A DNA stretch of 47,799 nt from Eubacterium sp. (lineage in GTDB: Bacteria > Bacillota > Clostridia > Oscillospirales > Acutalibacteraceae): NCBI GenBank assembly GCA_022511205.1, contig JAFLRY010000013.1, positions 1-47,799 of the forward strand. Reading direction: 5' to 3'. Positions 1-7,131 of this stretch are shown here, one piece after another (within the stretch, counting starts at the first letter, position 1; the number at the start of each line of letters is the position of its first letter). Below the pieces are notes generated by a model that was not told where the DNA came from, made no database searches, and saw only the letters and a list, made by a program, of their open reading frames with translations. Both the position numbers and the translations under genes were made by a program.

Positions 1-96
1 TTACTCTCTTGCGTAACACGAAAGAGAGTAACGCCCCGCCGCGGCAGTGGCAAATCTAATTATAAGAATAATTTAGCCTGCCACGTCAGTGGCAAA
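1..96. repeat. Left copy of a dispersed palindromic repeat
   Basis: Bases 1-10 (TTACTCTCTT) and 22-31 (AAGAGAGTAA) form a perfect 10-bp hairpin. It is followed by CGCCCCGCCGCGGCAGTGGC, an AT-rich spacer, and TTTAGCCTGCCAC with a second small hairpin (GCCAC gtca GTGGC). The same unit occurs in inverse orientation at 47703-47799. The outer hairpin differs in sequence between the copies but keeps its pairing. The window starts at the first base of the hairpin, which is typical of an assembly break at a repeat. No coding potential was seen here. Confidence 0.85.
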
Positions 97-137
97 AACA
101 ATTTTACAAAAAAGGCCCTGCGCCGCAGGCGCAAAAT

Positions 138-181
138 AACCCCTCTGTTCAGCAGCAAAACGCAGTGTTGACAGAGGGGTT
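138..181 (-). terminator. Terminator-like hairpin downstream of the Nudix gene
   Basis: AACCCCTCTGT (138-148) pairs with ACAGAGGGGTT (171-181) across a 22-base loop. Read on the minus strand the 3' arm is followed by ATTTT, so it could end the Nudix transcript. The loop is long for a strong intrinsic terminator. Confidence 0.55.
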
Positions 182-200
182 GTCAGCAAATATATAAGGC

Positions 201-677
201 TTATTCAACCGTTGTCAGGAATTCCAAATGGTCGGGCAAATCAAAAATCTTTTCCTTTAAAAACAGCGGATAAAAGTATTCCGATTTGAGCCTTTCAAAT
301 TCAAGCCACTCAAAATCGTGGGTATGATGTCTTTCTTTAAGAGTGAATTTTTTGCCTTTGGAAAGCAGATCGGTTTTGGAAATATCAACGAGATAATAAA
401 CGCAGAGCTCGTGGAATTTTTCACCGTTAACATCTTCAACAAAAAAGCTCTCGTTAAACCAAAGCGGGCGCACGATTTCAGCGTCGATCTCCAATTCTTC
501 CTTGATTTCGCGCAAAACGGCGCTTTCTGCCGTCTCATGCAGAGCAACTCTGCCGCCGGGCAAATAGTAATAGGGCGAGCGTTCGTCGTGCATGGCAAGA
601 ATTTTATTTTCGTTCGTTATAATGGCGCAGACTCTGTAATTAAATCTGCCCTTGAATGTGCGAAAGGTTACGTCCAT
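201..677 (-). CDS. Nudix hydrolase
   Basis: A 158-residue hydrolase of the Nudix family, which cleaves nucleoside diphosphates linked to another moiety using divalent metal. The Nudix box is seen at residues about 41-64: GGR, a Glu seven residues on, then REIKEELEI with the metal-binding glutamates. The length is usual for a single-domain Nudix protein. The ATG at 677 follows GGAGGT at good spacing. A promoter TTGACA-17-TATAGT lies just upstream, so the gene is probably monocistronic, and a hairpin follows its stop. The substrate cannot be told from sequence; house-cleaning of oxidised or non-canonical nucleotides is only one possibility. Confidence 0.9.
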   Translation of the reverse strand: MDVTFRTFKGRFNYRVCAIITNENKILAMHDERSPYYYLPGGRVALHETAESAVLREIKEELEIDAEIVRPLWFNESFFVEDVNGEKFHELCVYYLVDISKTDLLSKGKKFTLKERHHTHDFEWLEFERLKSEYFYPLFLKEKIFDLPDHLEFLTTVE

Positions 678-724
678 TGATTTTACCTCCGTTATACTGA
701 AATTCGCCGTTTGGCGGTCAGATA

Positions 725-753
725 ACTATAAAACTTTTTATCGGCGCTGTCAA
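725..753 (-). promoter_or_regulatory. Promoter of the Nudix gene
   Basis: On the minus strand TTGACA (753-748), a 17-base spacer and TATAGT (730-725) form a near-consensus sigma-A promoter. The -35 lies 20 bases past the stop codon of the GH4 gene. Confidence 0.75.
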
Positions 754-772
754 CGTTTCTAAGATCTGTATT

Positions 773-2104
773 TTAATTAAATTTCGGCAGGTAATCGCCG
801 TGGGCGGCGATGAGTTCGTCACACATTTTGATGATCGTATCTATATCAAGCTCCGCTGAGGTGTGGGGATCGAGCATTGCGGCAAGATAAACGTCATTTT
901 TCTTTCTGCTTCTCGCTGCCTCGATCGTCATAAGCTGGCAGTTGATATTGGTCATATTAAGTGCGGCGCAAGCCGTCGGCAGAGCGCCCACCGCTGTTGG
1001 ATGAATGCCAACTCCGTCTATAAGGCAGGGTACTTCAACGCAGGCCTCCTCCGGGAAATTGGTGATAAGGTGATTCGTATTCAGCACGTTTCCGCCGATC
1101 TTATAGGGTTTGTTCTCAATGACCGCTTCCATAATGCGGGAGGCATATTCATTGGAACGGATTATCTCCTTAATGCCGCCGTTTTTCAGCTCCTCATACT
1201 CCGTTTTCCAGCGAGCGATCTGGTCAACACAGCGCCTTGGGTATTCATCCAGCGGGATATTGTGCCGCTCTATAAGCTCGGGATATTTCGATTTGATGAA
1301 ATAGGGATTGTATTCCGCGTTGTGTTCGCTGCTCTCCGTGCAGTAATAGCCGAAGCGATCAATATAGGTGAAGCGCACCTGATCCCAAAAGTCCGCGTCA
1401 TCAAGCAGCTTCTGACGCGCTCTTTTTCTGATTTCGGGGTAAAGATCGTTTCCGAATTTATCCTCAAGCCTCAGCAGCCACGCCTGATGGTTTATGCCTG
1501 CAATGAGCTCCTTTCGCTCGTCGCTGTAATAATCCTTCATTCCAACGCCTTCCAGCAGACTTCTTGCGCAGCCCTGAACGGAGTGGCAAAGCCCAACCGT
1601 GTTGGGGAAGCAATAGCGCTGCATATATCCTGTTATCATTGCCATGGGATTAACGTAGTTGAGGAACATGGCGTCGGGGCAAACCTCGTTCATATCCCGC
1701 GCGAAATCCTCAACCACGGGAATGGTGCGAAGCGCCCTCATAATTCCGCCGATACCCAGCGTGTCTCCGATCGTTTGGCGAAGGCCGTATTTCTTTGGAA
1801 TTTCGAAATCGATCACCGTGGAGGGCTCATAGCCGCCCACCTGAATAGCGTTGATCACAAAGGAGGCGCCCCTTAACGCTTCTTTTCGGTTTTCAACGCC
1901 TAAATGTGTAGTGATTTTTCCCGTTCCGCCCGCTGTTTTGTTCATTGCCTCAACGATAACGCGGCTCTCCTCAAGGCGCTCGCCGTCTATATCGTAAAGG
2001 GCGAACTCGCTGTCTTTTAAGCATTCGGTAGCGAGGCAATCGCCGATTATGTTTCTTACGAACACGGTGCTTCCCGCGCCCATAAACGCAATTTTGATGG
2101 ACAT
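773..2104 (-). CDS. GH4 family alpha-galactosidase/alpha-glucosidase-like glycosidase
   Basis: A cytoplasmic family-4 glycoside hydrolase of 443 residues. This family cleaves glycosides by an NAD+- and Mn2+-dependent oxidation/elimination mechanism. The N-terminus is a Rossmann nucleotide-binding strand (KIAFMGAGST). The metal-site cysteine motif GLCHSVQGC, the NPMAM segment and the NHQAW motif are all present. The pattern is closest to MelA-type alpha-galactosidases, but alpha-glucosidase or another specificity is possible. The start at 2104 was chosen over an in-frame ATG at 2125 because AAAAGGAGAT sits 6 bases before it; that ribosome site would lie inside the longer version. It is divergent from a beta-mannosidase with a shared control region, which suggests removal of galactosyl side groups from galactomannan fragments. 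Confidence 0.88.
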   Translation of the reverse strand: MSIKIAFMGAGSTVFVRNIIGDCLATECLKDSEFALYDIDGERLEESRVIVEAMNKTAGGTGKITTHLGVENRKEALRGASFVINAIQVGGYEPSTVIDFEIPKKYGLRQTIGDTLGIGGIMRALRTIPVVEDFARDMNEVCPDAMFLNYVNPMAMITGYMQRYCFPNTVGLCHSVQGCARSLLEGVGMKDYYSDERKELIAGINHQAWLLRLEDKFGNDLYPEIRKRARQKLLDDADFWDQVRFTYIDRFGYYCTESSEHNAEYNPYFIKSKYPELIERHNIPLDEYPRRCVDQIARWKTEYEELKNGGIKEIIRSNEYASRIMEAVIENKPYKIGGNVLNTNHLITNFPEEACVEVPCLIDGVGIHPTAVGALPTACAALNMTNINCQLMTIEAARSRKKNDVYLAAMLDPHTSAELDIDTIIKMCDELIAAHGDYLPKFN

Positions 2105-2129
2105 AATATGATCTCCTTTTCGCATTAAT

Positions 2130-2156
2130 AAATACAGTTGAACTATTTCTGTATTT
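2130..2156. promoter_or_regulatory. Operator-like inverted repeat between the GH4 and GH2 genes
   Basis: AAATACAG (2130-2137) and CTGTATTT (2149-2156) are perfect 8-bp inverted arms with an 11-base spacer. The -35 of the beta-mannosidase promoter lies inside the spacer. The whole element falls just downstream of the predicted start point of the GH4 transcript, so one bound regulator could control both genes. The regulator is not identifiable here. Confidence 0.6.
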
Positions 2157-2166
2157 ACATTATAAT
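2138..2166 (+). promoter_or_regulatory. Promoter of the beta-mannosidase gene
   Basis: TTGAAC (2138-2143), a 17-base spacer and TATAAT (2161-2166) form a strong sigma-A promoter. Its -10 overlaps the -10 of the opposing promoter, because ATTATAAT is its own reverse complement. Confidence 0.8.
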
Positions 2167-2187
2167 AGTTTTACAGACCCATTGCAA
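2159..2187 (-). promoter_or_regulatory. Promoter of the GH4 gene
   Basis: On the minus strand TTGCAA (2187-2182), 17 bases and TATAAT (2164-2159). It overlaps the opposing promoter, so the two polymerases should exclude one another. Confidence 0.65.
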
Positions 2188-2211
2188 TATAATTAAATCG
2201 GGAGATACTCT

Positions 2212-4785
2212 ATGGATATTTTACTTAACGGCGAATGGAAATTCAGGAAAAAAGACGGTGGCGAATGGCTCGGCGCACAGGTGCCCGGCTGTAATTATCT
2301 TGATCTTTTAAGGCTTGATAAGATAAAAGACCCCTTTGTCGGAACGAATGAAAAGGAAGCTTATTGGGTGGCGCTGGAGGATTGGGAGTATGCCCGAAGC
2401 TTTCCGGTCACGCAAGAGTTGCTTGAAAGCGACAGGGTGATACTCCGCGCCGATATGCTTGATACGATTTGTGACGTATATATCAACGATATTTTGGTAG
2501 GAAACGGCCAAAACTGCCATTTGAGATATGAATGGGATATTAAGGACAAGCTTCGTGCCGGTGAAAATGAGATACGCATTGTATTCTATTCCCCTGTCCG
2601 CTACGTTGAAAAGAAGCAGGCGCAGGAAAAATGCCCGCCAAACAGCAACGGACAAAACGGCATTCCCCATATCCGCAAGCCCCAATGCCATTTCGGCTGG
2701 GACTGGGGTCCCGTTCTTCCGCCAAGCGGAATCAGCGGCGATATCGGCATCATTGCCCAAAACGGCGCGGTGATAAAGGATGCTATTATTAAGCAATCTC
2801 ATTCCGATAACAAGGTCACTCTTGATATCAGCGCGCAGGCGGAGATACTCAGCGATAAATACGTATCGTATGAACTCATCGTTACCGCGCCGAACGGTGA
2901 GGTCATTGCCGATATAAACGGCGAAGCGGCGGAGCGTATTTCCCATACTGTGGAGATAGACGATCCTCAGCTGTGGTGGACGCACGAGCTCAATCCCGTT
3001 GATGAACAGCCGCTCTATGATGTAGCGATAACGCTCAAAGATAATTCAGGCAATTCCCTTGACAGAACAGATAAAAAAATCGGTCTGAGAACGCTTACCC
3101 TTGACAGAAGCAAGGACGAGTGGGGCTTCAATTTTCGCTTTATTCTCAACGGAGTTCCGATTTTCGTTAAGGGGGCCAACTGGATCCCTGCGGACAGTTT
3201 CATAAACAGATACACCCGCGAAAGGCTTGAATACGATCTGCAGGCGGCGTTGTTTTCCAATATGAATATGCTGAGAATTTGGGGCGGCGGTTACTACGAG
3301 AGCGATCTTATGTACGATTTCTGCGATAAATACGGGATCCTTTTGTGGCAGGATTTTCAGTTTGCCTGCCAGGCATATCCGTTTTTCGATAACGAGCTGA
3401 CGGAGAACGTTAAGGCTGAGGTTGAATACAACGTTAAAAGGTTGCGCCACCACGCAAGCCTTGCCATTTGGAGCGGAAACAACGAGATCGAAGCCATGAG
3501 TATGGGCTGGATGTTCGCTAAAAATTATATTGCGTGGACGGAAAAATTCTTTTATCATATTCTGCCGGAGCAACTCAGAAAATTCGATGATATCACTCCA
3601 TACATCCCCGGCAGCCCCTGCGGTATAGATCATATGAAGGGACACGATCGCGACAACGTGGGCGATACCCATCTGTGGGCGGTATGGCACGGCTTACAGC
3701 CGATGAATTATTATCGCAAGAGGCTTACGAGATTCTGCAGTGAATTCGGATTTGAAAGCCTGCCGGATATCAAAACCATTCAGCGCTTCGCGAAGCCGGA
3801 GGAGTATTCCCTTACCTCAAAGGTGTTCCTCTCCCACCAGAAGTGCCTCAGCGGAAATATGAAGATGATCTATTATATCGCTTCACGTTTCAGATTGCCG
3901 AAGCATTTTGAGGATTATATTTATCTCTCTCAGATCAGCCAGCAGGAATGTATTAAGGACGCCACCGAGCATTGGCGCAGAAACAAGGGCAGATGCAACG
4001 GCGCAATGTATTGGCAGATGAACGATTGCTGGCCCGTATGCAGTTGGGCGGGAATGGATTACTATGGCAATTACAAGGCGCTTCAGTACACATCAAGGCA
4101 TTTCAACGCGCCGGTTTCCGTTTCCATTCAGGACGAGAAAAACGATATAAAAATATATGCCATCAACGATACGCTTCACGGCGGTGAATACGAGATCGAA
4201 TGCGCCGTTTACGATTTTGACGGCAAGGAGCTTATCAAACAGCGCAAGGCGATTGAGCTTAACGCGCTTAGTATGGAGATTCCTTTTACGGTAAGCAGAG
4301 CGGATATAAAGGAAAAGGAATACGTGCTTGTTGCCGAATTGTATAAGGACGGCGCGCTTGTCAACAGTAAGACTTATCTGCCGAAAGCGGAAAAGGATCT
4401 TCATCTGCCGAAGGCGAAATGCTCGCGTCGCACTGAAATCAAGGGAGATACGGTGCATATCTATCTGAAAAGCGATAAATTCATGCGCCTTGTGAGAGTG
4501 GAATCGGATAGCAACACAATGCCCTTCAGCGATAATTATTTCGATCTGCTTCCCGATAGAGAAATATGCATAACGCAGAAGCTTCCGGAAAATACGGATA
4601 TTGAGAAATATGTTGCGGGTCTCAGCGTGCGTTGTGTTCAGGATATTGAGCCAAAGGGCAGCCGCCTTGCGGATAGCTTAACAAGGCTCAGAATACTTCT
4701 CAATCCCGTAAACCTCGGCGGCTATGTATATAACAGAAACATTCCGAAAGATATTGATACGAAAGGGATAGAATCTGTAAAATGA
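2212..4785 (+). CDS. GH2 family beta-mannosidase
   Basis: An 857-residue family-2 glycoside hydrolase that would remove beta-1,4-linked mannose from the non-reducing end of manno-oligosaccharides. The N-terminal sugar-binding and immunoglobulin-like domains are followed by a TIM barrel. The acid/base motif WSGNNE places Glu425 and the nucleophile motif SEFGF places Glu511, both as in beta-mannosidases. Length is normal for this family, and no signal peptide is seen, so it is likely cytoplasmic and acts on imported oligosaccharides. GGGAGA lies 6 bases before the ATG. Divergent from the GH4 gene with a shared operator and followed by a bidirectional terminator. Beta-galactosidase or glucuronidase of the same family is less likely, given the extended NNE motif context and length. 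Confidence 0.9.
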   Translation: MDILLNGEWKFRKKDGGEWLGAQVPGCNYLDLLRLDKIKDPFVGTNEKEAYWVALEDWEYARSFPVTQELLESDRVILRADMLDTICDVYINDILVGNGQNCHLRYEWDIKDKLRAGENEIRIVFYSPVRYVEKKQAQEKCPPNSNGQNGIPHIRKPQCHFGWDWGPVLPPSGISGDIGIIAQNGAVIKDAIIKQSHSDNKVTLDISAQAEILSDKYVSYELIVTAPNGEVIADINGEAAERISHTVEIDDPQLWWTHELNPVDEQPLYDVAITLKDNSGNSLDRTDKKIGLRTLTLDRSKDEWGFNFRFILNGVPIFVKGANWIPADSFINRYTRERLEYDLQAALFSNMNMLRIWGGGYYESDLMYDFCDKYGILLWQDFQFACQAYPFFDNELTENVKAEVEYNVKRLRHHASLAIWSGNNEIEAMSMGWMFAKNYIAWTEKFFYHILPEQLRKFDDITPYIPGSPCGIDHMKGHDRDNVGDTHLWAVWHGLQPMNYYRKRLTRFCSEFGFESLPDIKTIQRFAKPEEYSLTSKVFLSHQKCLSGNMKMIYYIASRFRLPKHFEDYIYLSQISQQECIKDATEHWRRNKGRCNGAMYWQMNDCWPVCSWAGMDYYGNYKALQYTSRHFNAPVSVSIQDEKNDIKIYAINDTLHGGEYEIECAVYDFDGKELIKQRKAIELNALSMEIPFTVSRADIKEKEYVLVAELYKDGALVNSKTYLPKAEKDLHLPKAKCSRRTEIKGDTVHIYLKSDKFMRLVRVESDSNTMPFSDNYFDLLPDREICITQKLPENTDIEKYVAGLSVRCVQDIEPKGSRLADSLTRLRILLNPVNLGGYVYNRNIPKDIDTKGIESVK

Positions 4786-4793
4786 TTTAATAA

Positions 4794-4827
4794 AATAAAG
4801 GCCTTAGCAATTGCCAAGGCCTTTATT
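4794..4827. terminator. Bidirectional terminator
   Basis: AATAAAGGCCTT (4794-4805) pairs with AAGGCCTTTATT (4816-4827) around an inner GCAATTGC palindrome. The flanking A/T runs allow it to serve both the beta-mannosidase gene and the convergent small gene. Confidence 0.85.
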
Positions 4828-4843
4828 TATTATGGCGCTTTAG

Positions 4844-5089
4844 TTATACAAAATACTGTAAAATAGCTTCGCATTTTTCTGTAAGACGATAATTCATTGA
4901 TTTTTTATCATATGGTTCGGCGGTAAAATAACCCTCATCGCAAAGCTCGTTCATAACAGGCAAAAGCTTCTTTTTTTCATCTCTGCGTAAATTATTTTTG
5001 AATGCTAACCATTGCTGAGCAGTCCATAAATCACCGTTTTTAAATTTAAGGTTTTTTAGCTCTATAAATATTCTGTTTTTCAAATTCAT
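4844..5089 (-). CDS. Small protein, winged-helix-like, function unknown
   Basis: An 81-residue basic protein. I do not recognise a named family. The C-terminal half (LLPVMNELCDEGYFTAE, then a turn and YRLTEKCEAIL) reads like the recognition helix and beta wing of a winged-helix DNA-binding domain. Two starts are possible: ATG at 5104 has GGGG only one base upstream, too close to work; ATG at 5089 has GGAAAG seven bases before it and is preferred. It has a consensus promoter (TTGACA-17-TAGAAT, minus strand 5182-5154) that overlaps two operator-like repeats, and it is divergent from an XRE regulator that may repress it. Confidence 0.6.
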   Translation of the reverse strand: MNLKNRIFIELKNLKFKNGDLWTAQQWLAFKNNLRRDEKKKLLPVMNELCDEGYFTAEPYDKKSMNYRLTEKCEAILQYFV

Positions 5090-5153
5090 TTTATTTCTTT
5101 CCATTCCCCTTTTTTATTCCGACCTTTTCATATTCTGAGCAATGTATAAAATA

Positions 5154-5195
5154 ATTCTAATACGATATTCTCGTTTTGTCAACGATATTATAGTT
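5154..5195. promoter_or_regulatory. Minus-strand promoter overlapped by two XRE-type operator sites
   Basis: TTGACA (5182-5177) and TAGAAT (5159-5154) on the minus strand are 17 bases apart. ACGATATTnTnGTT occurs twice, at 5162-5175 and 5182-5195, exactly 20 bp apart, and each copy is itself partly palindromic (AAC..ATA.TAT..GTT type). The sites cover the -35 and spacer, as expected for repression by the adjacent XRE protein. Confidence 0.6.
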
Positions 5196-5247
5196 TTCAA
5201 CATTATTTTTCCTTTCGTTCATATAAAATGGACAAGAGGTGATTTAA

Positions 5248-5589
5248 TTGAGTTTCAGCAATAAATTACGCGCTTTAATAGAGGAACGAAATATAACGCA
5301 AAAGCAGGTTGCCAACGATCTGAATATCGCGCCGTCAACGATGGGCGGATACGTGCAGGGCAGCAGTGAGCCTGATTTTGAAACTTTAAAAAGACTGGCA
5401 ACTTATTTCAACGTTACAACTGATTATCTTTTAAATGTGCATTCAAGTAAAAGCAATAATTATCTTGAAGATGAATTGTTGAGAGTGTTCCGCTCAATGA
5501 ACGCCGAGCAACAAAGCCTTTTTGTTGAGCAAGGGAAGGTGTTTGTGCGCGCAAATGAAGCTCATCGAGATAAAACAATAACATCGTGA
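5248..5589 (+). CDS. XRE-family helix-turn-helix transcriptional regulator
   Basis: A 113-residue regulator with a Cro/CI-type HTH at residues about 6-60 (ITQKQVANDLNIAPSTMGGY is the two-helix core, followed by PDFETLKRLATYF). The C-terminal 45 residues form an acidic, probably helical tail that may mediate dimerisation. The start is TTG at 5248 with AGAGGTGA six bases upstream; no better ATG exists. It is divergent from the small winged-helix-like gene, and the paired operators between them suggest repression of that gene, perhaps with autoregulation. No phage genes are nearby, so it is probably a chromosomal regulator rather than a prophage repressor. Confidence 0.88.
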   Translation: MSFSNKLRALIEERNITQKQVANDLNIAPSTMGGYVQGSSEPDFETLKRLATYFNVTTDYLLNVHSSKSNNYLEDELLRVFRSMNAEQQSLFVEQGKVFVRANEAHRDKTITS

Positions 5590-5607
5590 GTTGGTTCATA
5601 ATAAATA

Positions 5608-5646
5608 AGCCATTGAAATCCTTGTGATCTCAATGGCTATTATTTT
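5608..5646. terminator. Terminator after the XRE gene
   Basis: AGCCATTGA (5608-5616) pairs with TCAATGGCT (5630-5638), followed by ATTATTTTT on the plus strand. It probably serves the XRE gene and, in reverse, transcripts arriving from the PAS gene. Confidence 0.75.
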
Positions 5647-5713
5647 TCCTCTTCGTTATCATTCTCTTTTTTGGATAAATTGCGCGCTGTCTGCACCATC
5701 TTGAAGCCGCAAG
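5640..5713 (-). pseudogene. Remnant of a surface-protein C-terminal anchor
   Basis: Read on the minus strand, this segment matches the 3' end of the surface-protein gene at 12348-13811. Eleven bases coding LAAS match exactly, then a diverged stretch with a one-base indel, then 40 of 41 bases coding RNLSKKENDNEEE followed by a stop. In the intact gene this is the end of the transmembrane anchor and the cytoplasmic tail. Here there is no gene body in front of it: it follows the stop of the PAS gene by 36 bases and has lost its frame. It looks like the leftover of a deleted or recombined paralogue. Confidence 0.6.
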
Positions 5714-5748
5714 AATAGCTTCGGCCCTCCTCTTGTTTTATGCGTTGC

Positions 5749-6876
5749 TTAATCTGTTGTTTCAAGCTCGCAGATGAGGGTTTTGGAGCCGTCCGTCTGC
5801 GTGACGAGCTTTCTGACGTCACGCACCGCCACGTTATTCGCATTTTTATCACGAAGCGTATAGGTGAGCTCTGCTCTTCCGCCCTTGGCAACCTGAGCCT
5901 TTATGCTTCGCTCGAGCTCGGAGGCATCCTCTTTTATAAGCTTGCTCAAATCATTTCCGAAACGGCTTTCAAGAACTTCCCTTGAATATCCCGTGAGCCG
6001 CGCGAAATCTCCGCTGACGTAATCGGTTAAAAACGGCTTGTCAAGATCGGCGAAGAATATCGCGCCGGAGAGATTTTCAAGCAGATTTATCAGCTTATCG
6101 TTCGCCTCGTCAACTCGTCTTTCCGCTTCCTTGATTTTGGTTATATCGGTAAACACAGCGTGGAAAATCGGGCTTCCGTCACTGTCATATTTCTGCACGG
6201 CGGCGTTGCACTTACACCATAAATATTTGTCCTTATGGGTGATAACGCGAAATTCAAGATCGATTTCCTCTTTCATCGCAAGCGCTCTTCCGATCGCCTG
6301 ATAAACAACGGTTTTATCACGCTTATAGATAAGCTCATTGATATCATAGTCGCGCCAATCATAGTTTTCTTTAGTAGTTCCGAAAAGTCGGCAGCAAGCC
6401 TCGTTTATGTAGAGTATCTGAAGATTCATCTCGGGCGTGACTTTAAACAGGCACACGCCGCCGCTTACCAGATCAATAAGGTGGCTGACCTCGTTCGCCC
6501 GCTCTTCAAGCTCCCTGCTTTTTTCACGGCTCTTTGAAACGTCGGCGAACACAAGCCTGCAGAGATTTGACTCACTGTAATTTTGGGCGGTGCAGTGAAT
6601 AAAAACCGGGCGATCATCCTTATCCAAAATGTTAAAATCTATGTAAACGTATTTTGAATTTTTCTTACATAGAGTTTTAAATATTGTATCCCTGTCCATA
6701 GGGCGGATTATATCCTTGAGAAAGAGCTTGCCCTGCCTGATTTTTGAAATATGTACACCCACGAATTCAGAAAAGTGGCTGTCTGAATCGATCACTTTGA
6801 AATCGTCGGACTTATCTATAACACAGTTTAAAAATTCAACTTCGTATGAAGCATCGTTAAACATATTCTCCGCCAC
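5749..6876 (-). CDS. Protein with three PAS domains and no output domain
   Basis: A 375-residue soluble sensor-like protein. Three PAS-type modules can be seen: residues about 10-115 (degenerate, ending LVFADVSKSRE), 125-255 (with FGTTKENY and a PAC-like end VFTDITKIKEAE) and 265-372 (LTGYSREVLESRF). Short coiled segments rich in Glu/Arg join them. Proteins of this type usually end in a kinase, GGDEF or HTH domain, but this one stops after the third PAS. Start is GTG at 6876 with AAGGAGT 12 bases upstream. The gene ends next to the surface-anchor remnant, so a recombination could have trimmed the locus, although the last PAS looks complete. It may work by binding another signalling protein. 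Confidence 0.75.
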   Translation of the reverse strand: MAENMFNDASYEVEFLNCVIDKSDDFKVIDSDSHFSEFVGVHISKIRQGKLFLKDIIRPMDRDTIFKTLCKKNSKYVYIDFNILDKDDRPVFIHCTAQNYSESNLCRLVFADVSKSREKSRELEERANEVSHLIDLVSGGVCLFKVTPEMNLQILYINEACCRLFGTTKENYDWRDYDINELIYKRDKTVVYQAIGRALAMKEEIDLEFRVITHKDKYLWCKCNAAVQKYDSDGSPIFHAVFTDITKIKEAERRVDEANDKLINLLENLSGAIFFADLDKPFLTDYVSGDFARLTGYSREVLESRFGNDLSKLIKEDASELERSIKAQVAKGGRAELTYTLRDKNANNVAVRDVRKLVTQTDGSKTLICELETTD

Positions 6877-7061
6877 GGCTGTTTGTGACTCCTTTCAAAT
6901 TGATAAGTATAAAAACGTTATTCTATAATTCTTATGTTGAGGTTGAGGGAGTAGAACACGGATCGCCCCATCTCTCCCAACTTAAGTATAACATATTATT
7001 TAAAAAATTGTTAGTGTTAACTTCTTTTTTACAAAATATTGATAAAAATTTAAGAAATATA

Positions 7062-7090
7062 TAGGCAAAAAAAAGAGTTTGTGGTATGAT
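7062..7090 (+). promoter_or_regulatory. Candidate purL promoter
   Basis: TAGGCA (7062-7067), 17 bases and TATGAT (7085-7090). The -35 is weak (4 of 6). No purine riboswitch aptamer or Bacillus-type PurBox was recognised in the 255 bases between the PAS gene and purL. Confidence 0.4.
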
Positions 7091-7131
7091 ACATGTACTA
7101 TTATTTTAATATAGTGAGGAGTAATAAAATA

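Noticed and set aside
863-1876. A 337-codon plus-strand open frame opposite the GH4 gene
   Set aside because: No ribosome site, no recognisable protein motif, and the minus-strand frame is a clear GH4 enzyme; it is a shadow.
5640-5891. A separate 83-codon minus-strand gene overlapping the end of the PAS gene
   Set aside because: Its first 45 codons are the PAS gene read in another frame; only the last part has meaning, as the anchor remnant.
6877-7131. A purine riboswitch or PurBox before purL
   Set aside because: No conserved purine-aptamer core or PurBox was found; only imperfect inverted repeats near 6930-6985 without a clear fold.
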